Of a DNA stretch of 51,541 nt, positions 17,608 through 26,622 are shown piece by piece. Position 1 is the stretch's first letter. Each line of letters starts with the position of its first letter. The stretch covers positions 1 to 51,541 of the forward strand of contig CANRDQ010000005.1 in NCBI GenBank assembly GCA_947629395.1. Direction: 5' to 3'. The DNA is from an uncultured Bacilli bacterium (lineage in GTDB: Bacteria; Bacillota_I; Bacilli_A; RF39; UBA660). Made by a program: the position numbers and the translations under genes. The notes beneath the pieces were generated by a model. That model was given only the letters and a program-made list of their open reading frames with translations, had not been told where the DNA came from and did not search any database.

Positions 17608-18924
17608 ATGGGAAGAATAAAAAGATTAGTTCCATATATATTTTTATTTATGATATTTATATTATGGATATTATTTATCCTTCCTATGGATTTAGATGGA
17701 GTTTGGAGTTATGGTTTTGCCCATAATATCTATAATGGACTTATTCCCTATAAAGATTTTAATATGGTAATAACCCCATTATATCCCATCTTAATGAGTC
17801 TTCCTTTTTATTTGTTTAAATCTAGTTTTTTTGTAATTTCTTTAAGTCAAATATTCTTACTATTAATCATCGTTTATTTCTTATTTAAATTATTAGATCA
17901 GAAGGCTTGGTTAATTATTCTTTTATTTATTCTTTTTCCTCATTTCTTTCCTAATTATAATTGGTTATTATTTTTAGAATTTCTTATTGTCATTTATTTA
18001 GAACAACAATCTGATAAAGACTTTTATATTGGTTTAGTTCTGTCTTTAACAGTTTTAACTAAACAAAGTGTGGGAATATGTCTGTTATTACCATCACTTC
18101 TTTATATAAAAGATAAAACTAAAATCTTAAGTAGATTAAAAGGCTTTATAATCCCTATAATAGTATTTATAATTTATTTAATAACTACCAATTCACTTTA
18201 TAATTTTTATGATTTATGTATCGCAGGATTATTTGATTTTGCGGGAAGTAATGGAAAATTCTTAAATATAAATTTATTGTTTGTAGTTTTAATGATGATC
18301 ATAACAATATATTTTATTGTAAAAGATAACACAGATATAAAAAATTACTATGTTTTAGCTTTTTTATCTATTATGCTTCCACTCTTTGATATTTATCATT
18401 TTAAATATTGTTGGTACGTAATAGCGATTATGATTTTGTTAAATATTAAGATACCCAATATTCCCTATAAGTGGATCTCCATTTTTAGTATTACAGGAAT
18501 TACTTTATTTAGTTTAATTTGTATAATTCAAACCCAAGAAATAATATACCCTAATAACATCAACCATTTTGAATATAAAAGAATGACTAAAAATAATTTA
18601 GTAATCACTAAAAAAGTAAATAAGTTTTTAAAAGATAATTCTGATAAAGAAATAATATTATTAAATTCTAACGCTTATTACTTTAAAATTATTAATGATT
18701 TAAAAATAGGTTATTTAGATTTAACAAATATGGGTAATTGGGGATATAATGGTACCAAGAAAATGCTTAAAGAAATAAAAAGTAAAAAAGGTTCTTTGTT
18801 TTTAATTAATAAAAATGATTTAACTGGTACTTATCAAACTGATAGAAGAGTAGTTAATTACGTTATTAATAATGGTAAAAAAATAGATAAAATTAGTATA
18901 TTTGATGTATATGTTTTAACTTAG
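17608..18924 (+). CDS. GT-C-like membrane glycosyltransferase, paralogue 2
   Basis: 438 residues, same layout as paralogue 1: an N-terminal helix, an acidic loop with LDGVWSYGFAHNIYNGL and PYKDFN, TPLYP, about ten membrane segments, and a C-terminal soluble domain containing YPNNINHFEYKR, LLNSNAYYFKI and GNWGYNG. The central block LTKQSVGIC ... SLLYIKDKTKILSRLKG ... DLCIAGLFDFAGSN (about 150-215) is almost identical to paralogue 3 at protein and DNA level, while flanking parts differ. AGGAGG lies before the ATG. It probably arose by tandem duplication and has undergone later local homogenisation. Likely substrate class is a lipid-linked sugar; this is not proven. Confidence 0.65.
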   Translation: MGRIKRLVPYIFLFMIFILWILFILPMDLDGVWSYGFAHNIYNGLIPYKDFNMVITPLYPILMSLPFYLFKSSFFVISLSQIFLLLIIVYFLFKLLDQKAWLIILLFILFPHFFPNYNWLLFLEFLIVIYLEQQSDKDFYIGLVLSLTVLTKQSVGICLLLPSLLYIKDKTKILSRLKGFIIPIIVFIIYLITTNSLYNFYDLCIAGLFDFAGSNGKFLNINLLFVVLMMIITIYFIVKDNTDIKNYYVLAFLSIMLPLFDIYHFKYCWYVIAIMILLNIKIPNIPYKWISIFSITGITLFSLICIIQTQEIIYPNNINHFEYKRMTKNNLVITKKVNKFLKDNSDKEIILLNSNAYYFKIINDLKIGYLDLTNMGNWGYNGTKKMLKEIKSKKGSLFLINKNDLTGTYQTDRRVVNYVINNGKKIDKISIFDVYVLT

Positions 18925-18934
18925 GAGGAATATC

Positions 18935-20251
18935 ATGGCAAGAATAAAAAAACTATTTCCCTATATATTTTTATTTATTATCTTTATGATATGGAATATC
19001 TTTATTCTGCCATTAGATACTGACGGAGTTTGGAGTTATGGTTTTGCCCATAATATCTATAATGGACTTATTCCTTATAAAGATTTTAATATGGTAATAA
19101 CTCCTCTATATCCCTTTTTAATAAGTCTTATTTTCCATTTAACAGGATCTAATTTTTTAATATTTTCCATTATAAATGTAATAATATTATTAGTAATTTA
19201 TTATCTGTTATATAAAATATTAGGTAATAAAGCTTGGCTTATTATCTTAATAATGTTTTTCTTTCCACATTTTTTAGGAACTTATAATTGGTTATTATTT
19301 TTATTATTCTTATTAATTATACTTTTAGAAAAAGAAAATAAAGATTTTTATATAGGTTTAGTTCTGTCTTTAATAATTTTAACTAAACAAAGTGTAGGAA
19401 TATGTATGTTATTACCATCACTTCTTTATATAAAAGATAAAACTAAGATCTTAAGTAGATTAAAAGGTTTTATAATACCTATAATAATATTTATAATCTA
19501 TTTAATAACAACTAATTCCCTTTATAATTTTTATGATTTATGTATTGCGGGATTATTTGATTTTGCGGGAAGTAATAAAAACTTCTTAAATATAAATTTA
19601 TTATTTATAGTTTTAATGATAATCATAACAATCTATTTTATTATAAAAAACAACAAAGATATTAATAATTATTATTTATTAACATTCTACAGTATAACTA
19701 TACCTATCTTTGATTTATATCATTTTAAGTATTCTTTATTTGCATTTTTAGTAATTTTATTGTTAAATATTAAAAGTGTTCCCGAAAAACTACCATATAA
19801 AGTTATAACTATAATTGTAATATTGTGTATAACTTTAATTAGTTTTAAAAGTATAAATCTTCAACATATTAGTTATCCTAATAACATTAAACACTTTGAA
19901 TATAAATATTTAAGTAACAATGTTATTAAATTAACTAATGATATCAATAAATTTATTAATGAAAAAGGTACACAGAAAATAGTATTTTTAAATTCTAATG
20001 CTTATTACTTTAAATTAGTAAATAATATACCTATAAAAAAGATTGACTTAATTAATATGGGTAATTGGGGATATAATGGTAGTAGTAAACTATTACAAGA
20101 AATAAAAAAATATAGAAATACCTATTTTATTATTAATAAACAAGAATTAAACAAAAAATATCAAACTGATAAAAAAGCACTTAACTATATAATAGAAAAT
20201 GGACAAGAAATTCAAAAAATAGGAATTTATGATGTTTATTTTGTAAATTAA
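18935..20251 (+). CDS. GT-C-like membrane glycosyltransferase, paralogue 3
   Basis: 438 residues. The first loop reads LDTDGVWSYGFAHNIYNGL then PYKDFN and TPLYP, as in paralogue 2. Membrane segments and the C-terminal motif set (SYPNNIKHFEYK, FLNSNAYYFKL, NMGNWGYNGSS) keep the same order. TAGGAGGAATATC precedes the ATG and the gap to paralogue 2 is 10 bp; thiI follows after 12 bp. The three therefore form one transcript with thiI. As in the other two, a conserved Asp/Glu in the first loop would be the catalytic base if the GT-C assignment is right. An alternative is an O-antigen-ligase-like or flippase role, which the first-loop motif argues against. Confidence 0.65.
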   Translation: MARIKKLFPYIFLFIIFMIWNIFILPLDTDGVWSYGFAHNIYNGLIPYKDFNMVITPLYPFLISLIFHLTGSNFLIFSIINVIILLVIYYLLYKILGNKAWLIILIMFFFPHFLGTYNWLLFLLFLLIILLEKENKDFYIGLVLSLIILTKQSVGICMLLPSLLYIKDKTKILSRLKGFIIPIIIFIIYLITTNSLYNFYDLCIAGLFDFAGSNKNFLNINLLFIVLMIIITIYFIIKNNKDINNYYLLTFYSITIPIFDLYHFKYSLFAFLVILLLNIKSVPEKLPYKVITIIVILCITLISFKSINLQHISYPNNIKHFEYKYLSNNVIKLTNDINKFINEKGTQKIVFLNSNAYYFKLVNNIPIKKIDLINMGNWGYNGSSKLLQEIKKYRNTYFIINKQELNKKYQTDKKALNYIIENGQEIQKIGIYDVYFVN

Positions 20252-20263
20252 AGGAGTAGTAAT

Positions 20264-21451
20264 ATGAAAAAAATTATTTTAATCAAGTATGGAGAACTAT
20301 TTACTAAAAAAGGAAATAGAAATTTCTTTGTAAATCAACTATGTAATAATATCAGTCATAAATTAAATGATTTAAATGTTAAAATTTATAAAAATAGATC
20401 TTTTATGCAAATAGAGTTTAATGAAGAAGAATTTGAAAAAATAAAAGAAAAATTATCTAAAATTTTTGGTATTCATTCGTATCAAGTTGCCAATGTGGTA
20501 GATACTAATATTGAATGTTTAGAAAAAGAAATTTTAAATGTTGCGAAAACTAAAAATTTTAAAACTTTTAAAGTAGAAACTAAAAGAAGTTATAAAAAGT
20601 TTCCTATGGATAGTATGCAGTTATCTAGACATTTAGGAGGAATTATTTTAAAGAATATTTATAATATCAAAGTTGATGTTCATAATCCTGAAATATTATT
20701 TAAAGTAGAAATAAAAGATAAAAATAGTTATATTTATACTGAAAATTATAAAGGTATTGGTGGTTATCCAGTTGGTAGTCAACCTAGAGGATTATTAATG
20801 TTAAGTGGCGGAATAGACTCTCCAGTCGCAGGATATTTATCATTAAAAAGAGGAATTATCGTGGATGCTGTTTATTTTGAAGCTATTCCTCATACTAGTA
20901 TAGAAGCTAGAAATAAAGTAATTAAATTAGCCGAAAAGTTAGTTGCCTATACTAATGAAATTAAATTACACGTTGTTCCTTTTACTAATATTCAAGAAGA
21001 AATATATAAAAATTGTAATCCTAATTATACTATTACCATCATGAGAAGAATGATGTATCGTATTATGGAACAACTTGCGAAAAAGAATAAAGCTTTAGTT
21101 ATAATCAATGGAGAAAGTATTGGTCAAGTTGCTAGTCAAACTTTAACGAGTATGAGTGTTATTAATGAAGTAACAAACTTTCCTGTTATTAGACCAGTAG
21201 CGTGTCTTGATAAATTAGAAATTATGGATATTGCTAAAAAGATAGATACTTATGAAACTAGTATTTTACCTTATGAAGATTGTTGTACTGTTTTTGTACC
21301 AAAACATCCAGTTATAAATCCTAAGTTAGAAATTGCTAAAGCTGAAGAAGAAAAATTTGATTATAATAGTTTAATTAATAAAGCTGTAGAAGAAACATTT
21401 ACTATAAATATCAGTGATAAAAAAGAAGAAAAATTCCAAGATTTATTATAG
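20264..21451 (+). CDS. thiI: tRNA 4-thiouridine synthase ThiI
   Basis: 395 residues. ThiI adenylates U8 of tRNA and transfers sulfur to make s4U; in some bacteria it also takes part in thiazole synthesis. Layout: N-terminal ferredoxin-like domain (KKIILIKYGELFTKKGNR), THUMP domain (about 60-165), then the PP-loop ATP pyrophosphatase with LSGGIDSPVAGY (about 182-193), RRMMYRIMEQ and NGESIGQVASQT (about 278-289), and a Cys pair EDCCTVF near residue 343. There is no C-terminal rhodanese domain, as in Bacillus, so sulfur should come from a separate cysteine desulfurase; no such gene adjoins it here. It is last in the GT-C operon. Confidence 0.95.
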   Translation: MKKIILIKYGELFTKKGNRNFFVNQLCNNISHKLNDLNVKIYKNRSFMQIEFNEEEFEKIKEKLSKIFGIHSYQVANVVDTNIECLEKEILNVAKTKNFKTFKVETKRSYKKFPMDSMQLSRHLGGIILKNIYNIKVDVHNPEILFKVEIKDKNSYIYTENYKGIGGYPVGSQPRGLLMLSGGIDSPVAGYLSLKRGIIVDAVYFEAIPHTSIEARNKVIKLAEKLVAYTNEIKLHVVPFTNIQEEIYKNCNPNYTITIMRRMMYRIMEQLAKKNKALVIINGESIGQVASQTLTSMSVINEVTNFPVIRPVACLDKLEIMDIAKKIDTYETSILPYEDCCTVFVPKHPVINPKLEIAKAEEEKFDYNSLINKAVEETFTINISDKKEEKFQDLL

Positions 21452-21474
21452 GTATAATTTACCAATAAAAAAAT

Positions 21475-21505
21475 GTATGAAATCTCATGTAAGTTCACAA
21501 TCTAT
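21475..21505 (+). promoter_or_regulatory. Possible sigma-G promoter of the SASP gene
   Basis: GTATGA (-35-like, from about 21475) and CAATCTA (-10-like, about 21498) are about 18 bp apart, loosely fitting the sigma-G pattern. SASP genes are forespore sigma-G genes, so one is expected here. The match is weak and the region is AT-rich. Confidence 0.35.
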
Positions 21506-21526
21506 AAATGTATAGGAGGTGAAATC

Positions 21527-21751
21527 ATGAGCAACTCAAATAATAGATCTTCAATGAAAATGAGAGTTCCAGGAGCTAAACAAGCTATTGATAAAATGAA
21601 ATATGAAATAGCTAATGAATTTGGTGTTAATTTAGGACCAGATGCAACTAGTCGTGCTAACGGTAGTGTTGGTGGTGAAATCACTAAACGTCTAGTTCAA
21701 AATGGATTAAACCAAATGGGTGGAAGTTATAACAATAACAATAACCAATAA
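21527..21751 (+). CDS. Alpha/beta-type small acid-soluble spore protein
   Basis: 74 residues from ATG 21527 with a perfect AGGAGGTGAAATC site; the open frame begins earlier but without a ribosome site. The SASP core is plain: [19 protein letters not shown], containing the EIA-NE germination protease (GPR) cleavage site, then [22 protein letters not shown]. These proteins saturate forespore DNA, shift it to an A-like form and protect it against UV and hydrolysis, and are degraded by GPR on germination. The C-terminus ends in an Asn-rich tail. This is direct evidence that the organism makes endospores. Confidence 0.95.
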   Translation: MSNSNNRSSMKMRVPGAKQAIDKMKYEIANEFGVNLGPDATSRANGSVGGEITKRLVQNGLNQMGGSYNNNNNQ

Positions 21752-21760
21752 TTATAACTT

Positions 21761-21792
21761 AAAAGATAGGTGATATATACCTATCTTTTTTT
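21761..21792 (+). terminator. Rho-independent terminator
   Basis: AAAGATAGGT pairs with ACCTATCTTT (21779-21788), followed by a T-run; it ends the SASP transcript. Confidence 0.85.
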
Positions 21793-21802
21793 ATAATTTA
21801 TA

Positions 21803-21831
21803 TTGACAAAATATACACTTATTAATACAAT
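21803..21831 (+). promoter_or_regulatory. Sigma-A promoter of nadK
   Basis: TTGACA (21803-21808), 17-bp spacer, TACAAT (21826-21831), about 35 bp before the nadK ATG. Confidence 0.75.
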
Positions 21832-21866
21832 GTTAATAACAAATACATTTTGAAAGGTAGTACCCA

Positions 21867-22670
21867 ATGAAAAGAAAAATAAATAAAATTAAATTATTTG
21901 TAAACAAAGATAAAAAATCTATTGAAGTAGGAGAAAACTTAAAAAAAGAATTAAATAAATATAATTTTGAAATAGTTACTGATGATTTTGATTTAGCCAT
22001 ATCCATAGGAGGAGATGGTTCATTTTTAAGAATGGTAAAAAACACTGAATTTAAAAATATTTATTATATTGGTGTTAATAGTGGAACTTTAGGATTTTTA
22101 CAAGAAATAGATATTAAAGATTGTGTTGATTTTGTTAAAAGATTAAATTCTAATAATTATAAAGTAGAAGAGATAAGTATTCAAGAAACAGATGTAATTA
22201 CTGATAATAAAACTTATAAATATAATTCTTTAAATGAAATAGTTATTAGAGATAAAAATTTAAATACTTGGAAATCCACTATTCTGGTGGATAATGAAAT
22301 ATTAGAAAATTTTACTGGTGATGGTGTATTAATCAGTACCGGTACAGGAAGTACAGCTTATAATATGAGTTATGGTGGAAGTATAGTTTATAATACTTTA
22401 AAAGCTCTATCCATTACTCCTATCGCTCCCCTTAATAGTAGAGCCTATAAAACTTTAGTTAACTCTGTAATTATTCCAGATAAAAAAATAATTACTTTAA
22501 TACCAAAAGCTAAAAGTAAAAATATCTTCTTAATGGTAGATGGAGAAAATATTATGATAGATAATGTTTCTAAAATCGAAACTAAAATTGATCATAAAAC
22601 AATTAAATGCCTAAGAATGAATGATTTTCATTTTATAAAAGTTATCAATAGTAAAATATTGGAGAAATAA
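21867..22670 (+). CDS. nadK: NAD kinase
   Basis: 267 residues. Phosphorylates NAD to NADP using ATP or polyphosphate. The signature AISIGGDGSFLR (about residues 46-57) carries the catalytic GGDG, followed by GVNSGTLGFL (about 73-82), NEIVIRD (about 123), and the substrate loop GDGVLISTGTGSTAYNMSYGG (in parts, about 151-170). Length and motif order are those of bacterial NadK. AAAGGTAGTACCC lies before the ATG. It has its own promoter and is followed by a CYTH-domain gene. Confidence 0.95.
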   Translation: MKRKINKIKLFVNKDKKSIEVGENLKKELNKYNFEIVTDDFDLAISIGGDGSFLRMVKNTEFKNIYYIGVNSGTLGFLQEIDIKDCVDFVKRLNSNNYKVEEISIQETDVITDNKTYKYNSLNEIVIRDKNLNTWKSTILVDNEILENFTGDGVLISTGTGSTAYNMSYGGSIVYNTLKALSITPIAPLNSRAYKTLVNSVIIPDKKIITLIPKAKSKNIFLMVDGENIMIDNVSKIETKIDHKTIKCLRMNDFHFIKVINSKILEK

Positions 22671-22727
22671 AAAGTATCTATTAAACAGTAAAAGTGCTAT
22701 TATATATTAAAGGAACGGGAGAAAAGT

Positions 22728-23288
22728 ATGAAAGAGATAGAAATTTTAGTAGAGTTATATACAGATATTAATGAATGTAAAGAAAAGTTAAAAGATTATG
22801 AGTGTATAGGTACTAAAAATGTAACAGATGTTTATTATTTTGATCCTCTAAGAGATAATTTGAAACCTGATGATAATAATCAACTTAATGAATGTTTACG
22901 TGTTAGAATAAAAGGAGATAAGTACTATATAACATATAAAGTTGATCATTTTGATGATAATAATATTTGGTTATATTCTGATGAATATGAAACAGAAGTT
23001 AAAGACTTAACCCAAACAAAAAATATAATAAATGCTTTAGGTCTAAAAGAATTATTAACTATTGATAATAAGAAGACACTTTATAATACAGGTAAATATG
23101 AGATAGCTTTAGAAGAAGTAAAAGATTTAGGCAACTTTATGGAAGTGGAATATTGTACTGATGAGGATGTTAATGTTTTAGAAATAAAAAAAGAAATAGA
23201 AACATTTATTAATAATCTAAATTTTAAAGTATCTAAAGAACTTAATATGGGTAAACCAGAGATGATGTTGAAGAAGAAAAAGAAGTAA
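22728..23288 (+). CDS. CYTH-domain protein
   Basis: 186 residues of the CYTH (triphosphate tunnel) superfamily. The N-terminal ExE motif (KEIEILVEL) is present, though the usual third residue Lys of ExExK is not. Later strands show CLRVRIKGDKYYITYK (Arg/Lys tunnel residues, about 62-77), DEYETEV (about 90), KKTLYNTGKYEIALEEVKDLGNFMEVEY (about 115-145, in parts), typical of class IV adenylyl cyclase/thiamine-triphosphatase relatives. Activity is probably triphosphate hydrolysis. The missing Lys weakens a cyclase assignment. GGGAGAAAAGT precedes the ATG, and a hairpin overlapping the stop terminates it. Confidence 0.8.
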   Translation: MKEIEILVELYTDINECKEKLKDYECIGTKNVTDVYYFDPLRDNLKPDDNNQLNECLRVRIKGDKYYITYKVDHFDDNNIWLYSDEYETEVKDLTQTKNIINALGLKELLTIDNKKTLYNTGKYEIALEEVKDLGNFMEVEYCTDEDVNVLEIKKEIETFINNLNFKVSKELNMGKPEMMLKKKKK

Positions 23289-23307
23289 GCAAATAACTTC
23301 TTTTTTC
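23278..23307 (+). terminator. Rho-independent terminator
   Basis: AAAGAAGT (23279-23286) pairs with ACTTCTTT (23296-23303), then a T-run; overlaps the CYTH stop codon. Confidence 0.65.
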
Positions 23308-23308
23308 G

Positions 23309-23337
23309 TTGTTTTAACAAATAAAGTATAGTATAAT
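23309..23337 (+). promoter_or_regulatory. Sigma-A promoter of ackA
   Basis: TTGTTT (23309-23314), 17-bp spacer, TATAAT (23332-23337), just upstream of the ackA ribosome site. Confidence 0.7.
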
Positions 23338-23361
23338 ATAAACGTGAAGGAGATGTTACAT

Positions 23362-24546
23362 ATGAAAATAATTTCAATCAATGCAGGAAGTAGTTCTTTA
23401 AAATTTCAACTTTTCAATATGGAAAATGAAGAAGTTTTAGCAAGTGGACTATTTGAAAGATTAGGATTCGAAGGAAGTTGCTATACAATTGAGTATGGTG
23501 ATAAGAAAGTTAAAGAAGAAATCGAAATGAAAGACCATTCTGATTCTGTAAAAATATTATTAGAAAAACTAATCAGTTTAAATATTATTTCTTCATATAA
23601 TGAAATAGATGCAGTTGGACATAGAGTTGTTCATGGAAGAGATAAATATGTTGATTCAGTTTTAATTACAGATGAAGTAATTGAGGACATTGATAAATTT
23701 AAGGAATTTGCACCAATTCATAATCCAGCAAATTTACTTGGTATTAAAGCTTTTAAAGAGATTTTACCAGATGTTCCAATGGTAGCGGTATTTGATACAT
23801 CTTTCCATCAAACTATAGATGAAGTAAACTACTTATATCCAGTACCTTATAAATGGTATACAGATTATCAAGTACGTAAATATGGATTTCACGGAACAAG
23901 TCATAAGTTTATTGCCAAAACTTTAGCTGAAAAACTAGGAAGAGATGATTTAAGAATTATTAGTTGTCATTTAGGACAAGGTGGAAGTTTAGCAGCTATC
24001 AAAGATGGTAAATGTGTAGATACTACAATGGGATTTACTCCACTTACAGGTGTAGTAATGGGAACTCGTTCTGGAGATGTTGATGCTTCTATCATTCCAT
24101 TTATTATGGAAAAAGAAGGTAAAAATGTACACGAAGTTTTAGATGATTTAAATAAAAAATCTGGATTACTTGGAATTAGCCAATTAAGTAATGATGCTAG
24201 AGATATCGTTGAAGGTGTAGCTGAAGGTAATAAAAACTGTATGTTTGCTCAAGAAAAATTTGTAAGAAGTGTAGTAAATTATATTGCCCAATATTATGTA
24301 CTATTAGGTGGTTGTGATGTAATTGCTTTCACTGCTGGAATTGGTGAAAACAGTATTGAAAACCGTTTAAAAATCATAGAAGAACTTGCTTGTCTAGGAA
24401 TCAAAATGGATGTTGATGCTAATAATACACGTAAAGAATTTAAAAAGATTAGTGCTCCAGATTCTACAGTAGAAGTTTATATAGTTCCTACTAATGAAGA
24501 GTTAATGATTGCAAGAGATACAAAAGAAATAATCGAAAAAATGTAG
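23362..24546 (+). CDS. ackA: Acetate kinase
   Basis: 394 residues from ATG 23362 (AAGGAGA 8 nt upstream; an in-frame GTG at 23344 lies before the ribosome site). Converts acetyl phosphate and ADP to acetate and ATP in fermentation. Motifs of the acetokinase family: IISINAGSSSLKFQLF (residues 3-18), VGHRVVHGRDKY (about 88), VFDTSFHQ (about 143), RKYGFHGTSHKF (about 172), SCHLGQGGSLAA (about 202), GVVMGTRSGDVDASI (about 228), FTAGIGENS (about 322) and EELMIARDT near the end. No pta gene is next to it; the NrnA-like gene follows closely. Confidence 0.97.
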   Translation: MKIISINAGSSSLKFQLFNMENEEVLASGLFERLGFEGSCYTIEYGDKKVKEEIEMKDHSDSVKILLEKLISLNIISSYNEIDAVGHRVVHGRDKYVDSVLITDEVIEDIDKFKEFAPIHNPANLLGIKAFKEILPDVPMVAVFDTSFHQTIDEVNYLYPVPYKWYTDYQVRKYGFHGTSHKFIAKTLAEKLGRDDLRIISCHLGQGGSLAAIKDGKCVDTTMGFTPLTGVVMGTRSGDVDASIIPFIMEKEGKNVHEVLDDLNKKSGLLGISQLSNDARDIVEGVAEGNKNCMFAQEKFVRSVVNYIAQYYVLLGGCDVIAFTAGIGENSIENRLKIIEELACLGIKMDVDANNTRKEFKKISAPDSTVEVYIVPTNEELMIARDTKEIIEKM

Positions 24547-24559
24547 ATTGGAATATAGA

Positions 24560-25513
24560 ATGTTTAAAAAGATATATAAAGAAATAAAAAAATATGACAC
24601 TATAGTAATTGCTAGACATATTGGAGTTGATCCAGATGCTTTAGCCAGTCAACTTGCTTTAAGAGACTCAATTCGTTTAACTTTTCCTGAAAAAAAAGTA
24701 TATGCAGTAGGAAATGGAAGTAGTAAATTTGCTCATATTGGAAAACTAGATAAACTAGAAAATGTAGATGAGAATACACTTCTTATTATTACTGATACTC
24801 CAGATAAAAGAAGAGTAGATATTCATAATATAGATCAATATAAACACAGAATCAAAATAGATCATCATCCATTTGTCGAAGAATTTTGTGATTTAGAATA
24901 TATTGAAGATACTGCTTGTAGTGCATGTGAAATTATTATGGACTTAATAAAAAACACTAAACTACTATGTAACAAAGAAATTGCAGAAACACTTTATATA
25001 GGTTTAGTTGCCGATTCAAATCGTTTCCTATTTGATAGTTGTACTGCTAAAACCTTTTCTTTAGTAGCGTATTATCTAGAAAATTATAAATTTAGTATTA
25101 GTGATTTAAACCAAAAAGTTTATAAACGACCATTAAAAGAAGTTAGACTTGAAGGTTATATTGGTGAAAATATGACTGTAACTAAACATGGTGTAGGTTA
25201 TATTAAAATAACTAATAAAATTATAGAAAAGTTTATGGCTGATACTGCTTCGCCAGGAAATATGATTAATAACTTTAACTTCATAGATGAAGTATTAGTA
25301 TGGTTAACTATTACTGAAGATATCAAAAATGAACAAATTAGAGTTTCAATTAGATCACGTGGTCCAGTTATCAATAAAGTTGCTGAAAAATACAACGGTG
25401 GTGGACACATGTATGCCAGTGGAGCTAAAGTAAAAACATTTGATGAAGCAATGAAATTAGTAGAAGATTTAGATAAAGTTACAAAAGAATATTTGAAGAA
25501 AAAGGAAGATTAA
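24560..25513 (+). CDS. nrnA: DHH-family phosphoesterase, NrnA-like
   Basis: 317 residues from ATG 24560. A TTG at 24548 is in frame, but MFKKIYKEIKKYDTIVIARH is the normal family start. The N-terminal DHH domain has ARHIGVDPDALASQL (about 17-31), IITDTPD (about 79), the DHHP motif (about 104-107), and LYIGLVADSNRF (about 145); the C-terminal DHHA1 domain has YNGGGHMYASGAKV (about 279-292), the nanoRNA/substrate-binding loop. NrnA degrades 2-5 nt RNAs and dephosphorylates 3'-phosphoadenosine 5'-phosphate, linking RNA turnover and sulfur metabolism. It is tightly packed between ackA and engB. Confidence 0.9.
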   Translation: MFKKIYKEIKKYDTIVIARHIGVDPDALASQLALRDSIRLTFPEKKVYAVGNGSSKFAHIGKLDKLENVDENTLLIITDTPDKRRVDIHNIDQYKHRIKIDHHPFVEEFCDLEYIEDTACSACEIIMDLIKNTKLLCNKEIAETLYIGLVADSNRFLFDSCTAKTFSLVAYYLENYKFSISDLNQKVYKRPLKEVRLEGYIGENMTVTKHGVGYIKITNKIIEKFMADTASPGNMINNFNFIDEVLVWLTITEDIKNEQIRVSIRSRGPVINKVAEKYNGGGHMYASGAKVKTFDEAMKLVEDLDKVTKEYLKKKED

Positions 25514-25514
25514 C

Positions 25515-26108
25515 ATGGTAATAAAAGAATCGAAATTAGATATTATGGCATCACGCCGTAGTCAATATCCTACACTTGGTTACCCAGAGTTTTTATTAGT
25601 AGGAAGAAGTAATGTTGGAAAAAGTAGTTTCATTAATACAATGTTAATGCGAAAAGAACTTGCCTATACTTCTTCAAAGCCAGGAAAAACTCAAACTTTA
25701 AACTTTTATTTAATCAATCATGAATTTTATTTTATTGATGCTCCAGGTTATGGTTATGCAGCTGTTGATAAAAAAACACAAGCTAAATTTGGAAAACTTA
25801 TTGAAGAATACTTAGAAAATAGAACAGAATTAAAAAGAGTTTTTATGTTAGTCGATATGAGACATAAACCAAGTGAAGATGATGTTTTGATGTATAATTT
25901 CCTAAAATACTATAATCTACCAGTAACTATAATTGTTACTAAATCAGATAAAGTTGGAAATAGTAAAAAAGATAAACAATTAAAACTTATTACTAATACC
26001 TTAGACTTAGTAGTAGGAGATGATTTAATAGTATTCTCTAGTGTTAATGGTACAGGTAGAGAAGAGTTATTAACTAAATTAGAAGACTTAGTTGTAGAAA
26101 CAATCTAA
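25515..26108 (+). CDS. engB: Ribosome biogenesis GTPase EngB (YsxC)
   Basis: 197 residues. Essential GTPase for large-subunit (50S) maturation. G1 GRSNVGKSSF (residues about 30-39), switch/G2 Thr in SSKPGKTQTLNFY (about 54-66), G3 DAPGYGYA (about 76-83), G4 TKSDK (about 141-145) and G5 SSVNGTG (about 175) are all intact. The translated start MVIKESKLDIMASRRSQYP matches family N-termini. It begins just after the NrnA stop, forming an operon with it. Length is normal. Confidence 0.95.
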   Translation: MVIKESKLDIMASRRSQYPTLGYPEFLLVGRSNVGKSSFINTMLMRKELAYTSSKPGKTQTLNFYLINHEFYFIDAPGYGYAAVDKKTQAKFGKLIEEYLENRTELKRVFMLVDMRHKPSEDDVLMYNFLKYYNLPVTIIVTKSDKVGNSKKDKQLKLITNTLDLVVGDDLIVFSSVNGTGREELLTKLEDLVVETI

Positions 26109-26119
26109 GTCTTTTTTTC
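26085..26119 (+). terminator. Rho-independent terminator
   Basis: AGACTTAG (26085-26092) pairs with CTAAGTCT (26106-26113), then a T-run. It overlaps the last codons of engB. Confidence 0.75.
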
Positions 26120-26141
26120 ATACTATAATGTAGGTGATAGT

Positions 26142-26615
26142 ATGAAAGTAGAAATAATTTCTAAAGACAAGTTAGTTATTTATATTAATAATATCTTTTT
26201 TAGGGGAGAAACTTGGGATAGTAAAGAAGATATTGTTAGAATAATTAAAAATTATATTATTAGACTTAAAAATAACTATCATATAGAATTAAAAGGTTTT
26301 TATAAAGTAAAAGTATTTCTTAATAAAAGAGTAGGAACTTTTGTAGAAATGGAAAGATTAGATGATGATTATGATAATATAGAACTTCGTATTATAGTAG
26401 ATTTAAAAGAAAAGTTATATTTTAAGTTTGATGACTTTGATGATATTCCAGATGATACCAATTATATATATTATGATAATTATTATTATGTAGATATAGA
26501 TGATATTAAGGATAATATTTTATCTTTCGTTGAAAAAGGAGAAATAAAATATGAAAGAAGTATTTCCGATATATTATGGAATGGTAAAAAAAGAAAAAAG
26601 CTCATAGTTAAATAA
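26142..26615 (+). CDS. Hypothetical acidic protein
   Basis: 157 residues. No signal peptide or membrane helix. The first third has a beta-rich pattern (KVEIISKDKLVIYINN), then a helix (EDIVRIIKNYIIRLK), strands, and a very acidic Tyr/Asp-rich stretch (about 105-130, DDIPDDTNYIYYDNYYYVDIDD in parts), ending in a basic tail GKKRKKL. The basic end and size recall small regulatory or anti-sigma-like proteins, but I recognise no family. GTAGGTGATAGT precedes the ATG. It is convergent with the C-terminal spoIVA piece, sharing the 26603-26620 hairpin. Confidence 0.55.
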   Translation: MKVEIISKDKLVIYINNIFFRGETWDSKEDIVRIIKNYIIRLKNNYHIELKGFYKVKVFLNKRVGTFVEMERLDDDYDNIELRIIVDLKEKLYFKFDDFDDIPDDTNYIYYDNYYYVDIDDIKDNILSFVEKGEIKYERSISDILWNGKKRKKLIVK

Positions 26616-26622
26616 CTATGGC
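26591..26622 (-). terminator. Terminator of spoIVA (minus strand)
   Basis: CATAGTTA (26603-26610) pairs with TAACTATG (26613-26620); extending outward gives AGCC/AGCT-flanked stem and a long U-run on the minus transcript. It covers the spoIVA stop codon, so the native end of spoIVA is intact. Confidence 0.7.

Noticed and set aside
16264..20251. Long direct repeats that might be an insertion sequence or phase-variable cassette
   Set aside because: The repeats lie inside homologous coding frames in the same register. There is no transposase, no terminal inverted repeat and no target duplication, so tandem gene duplication explains them.
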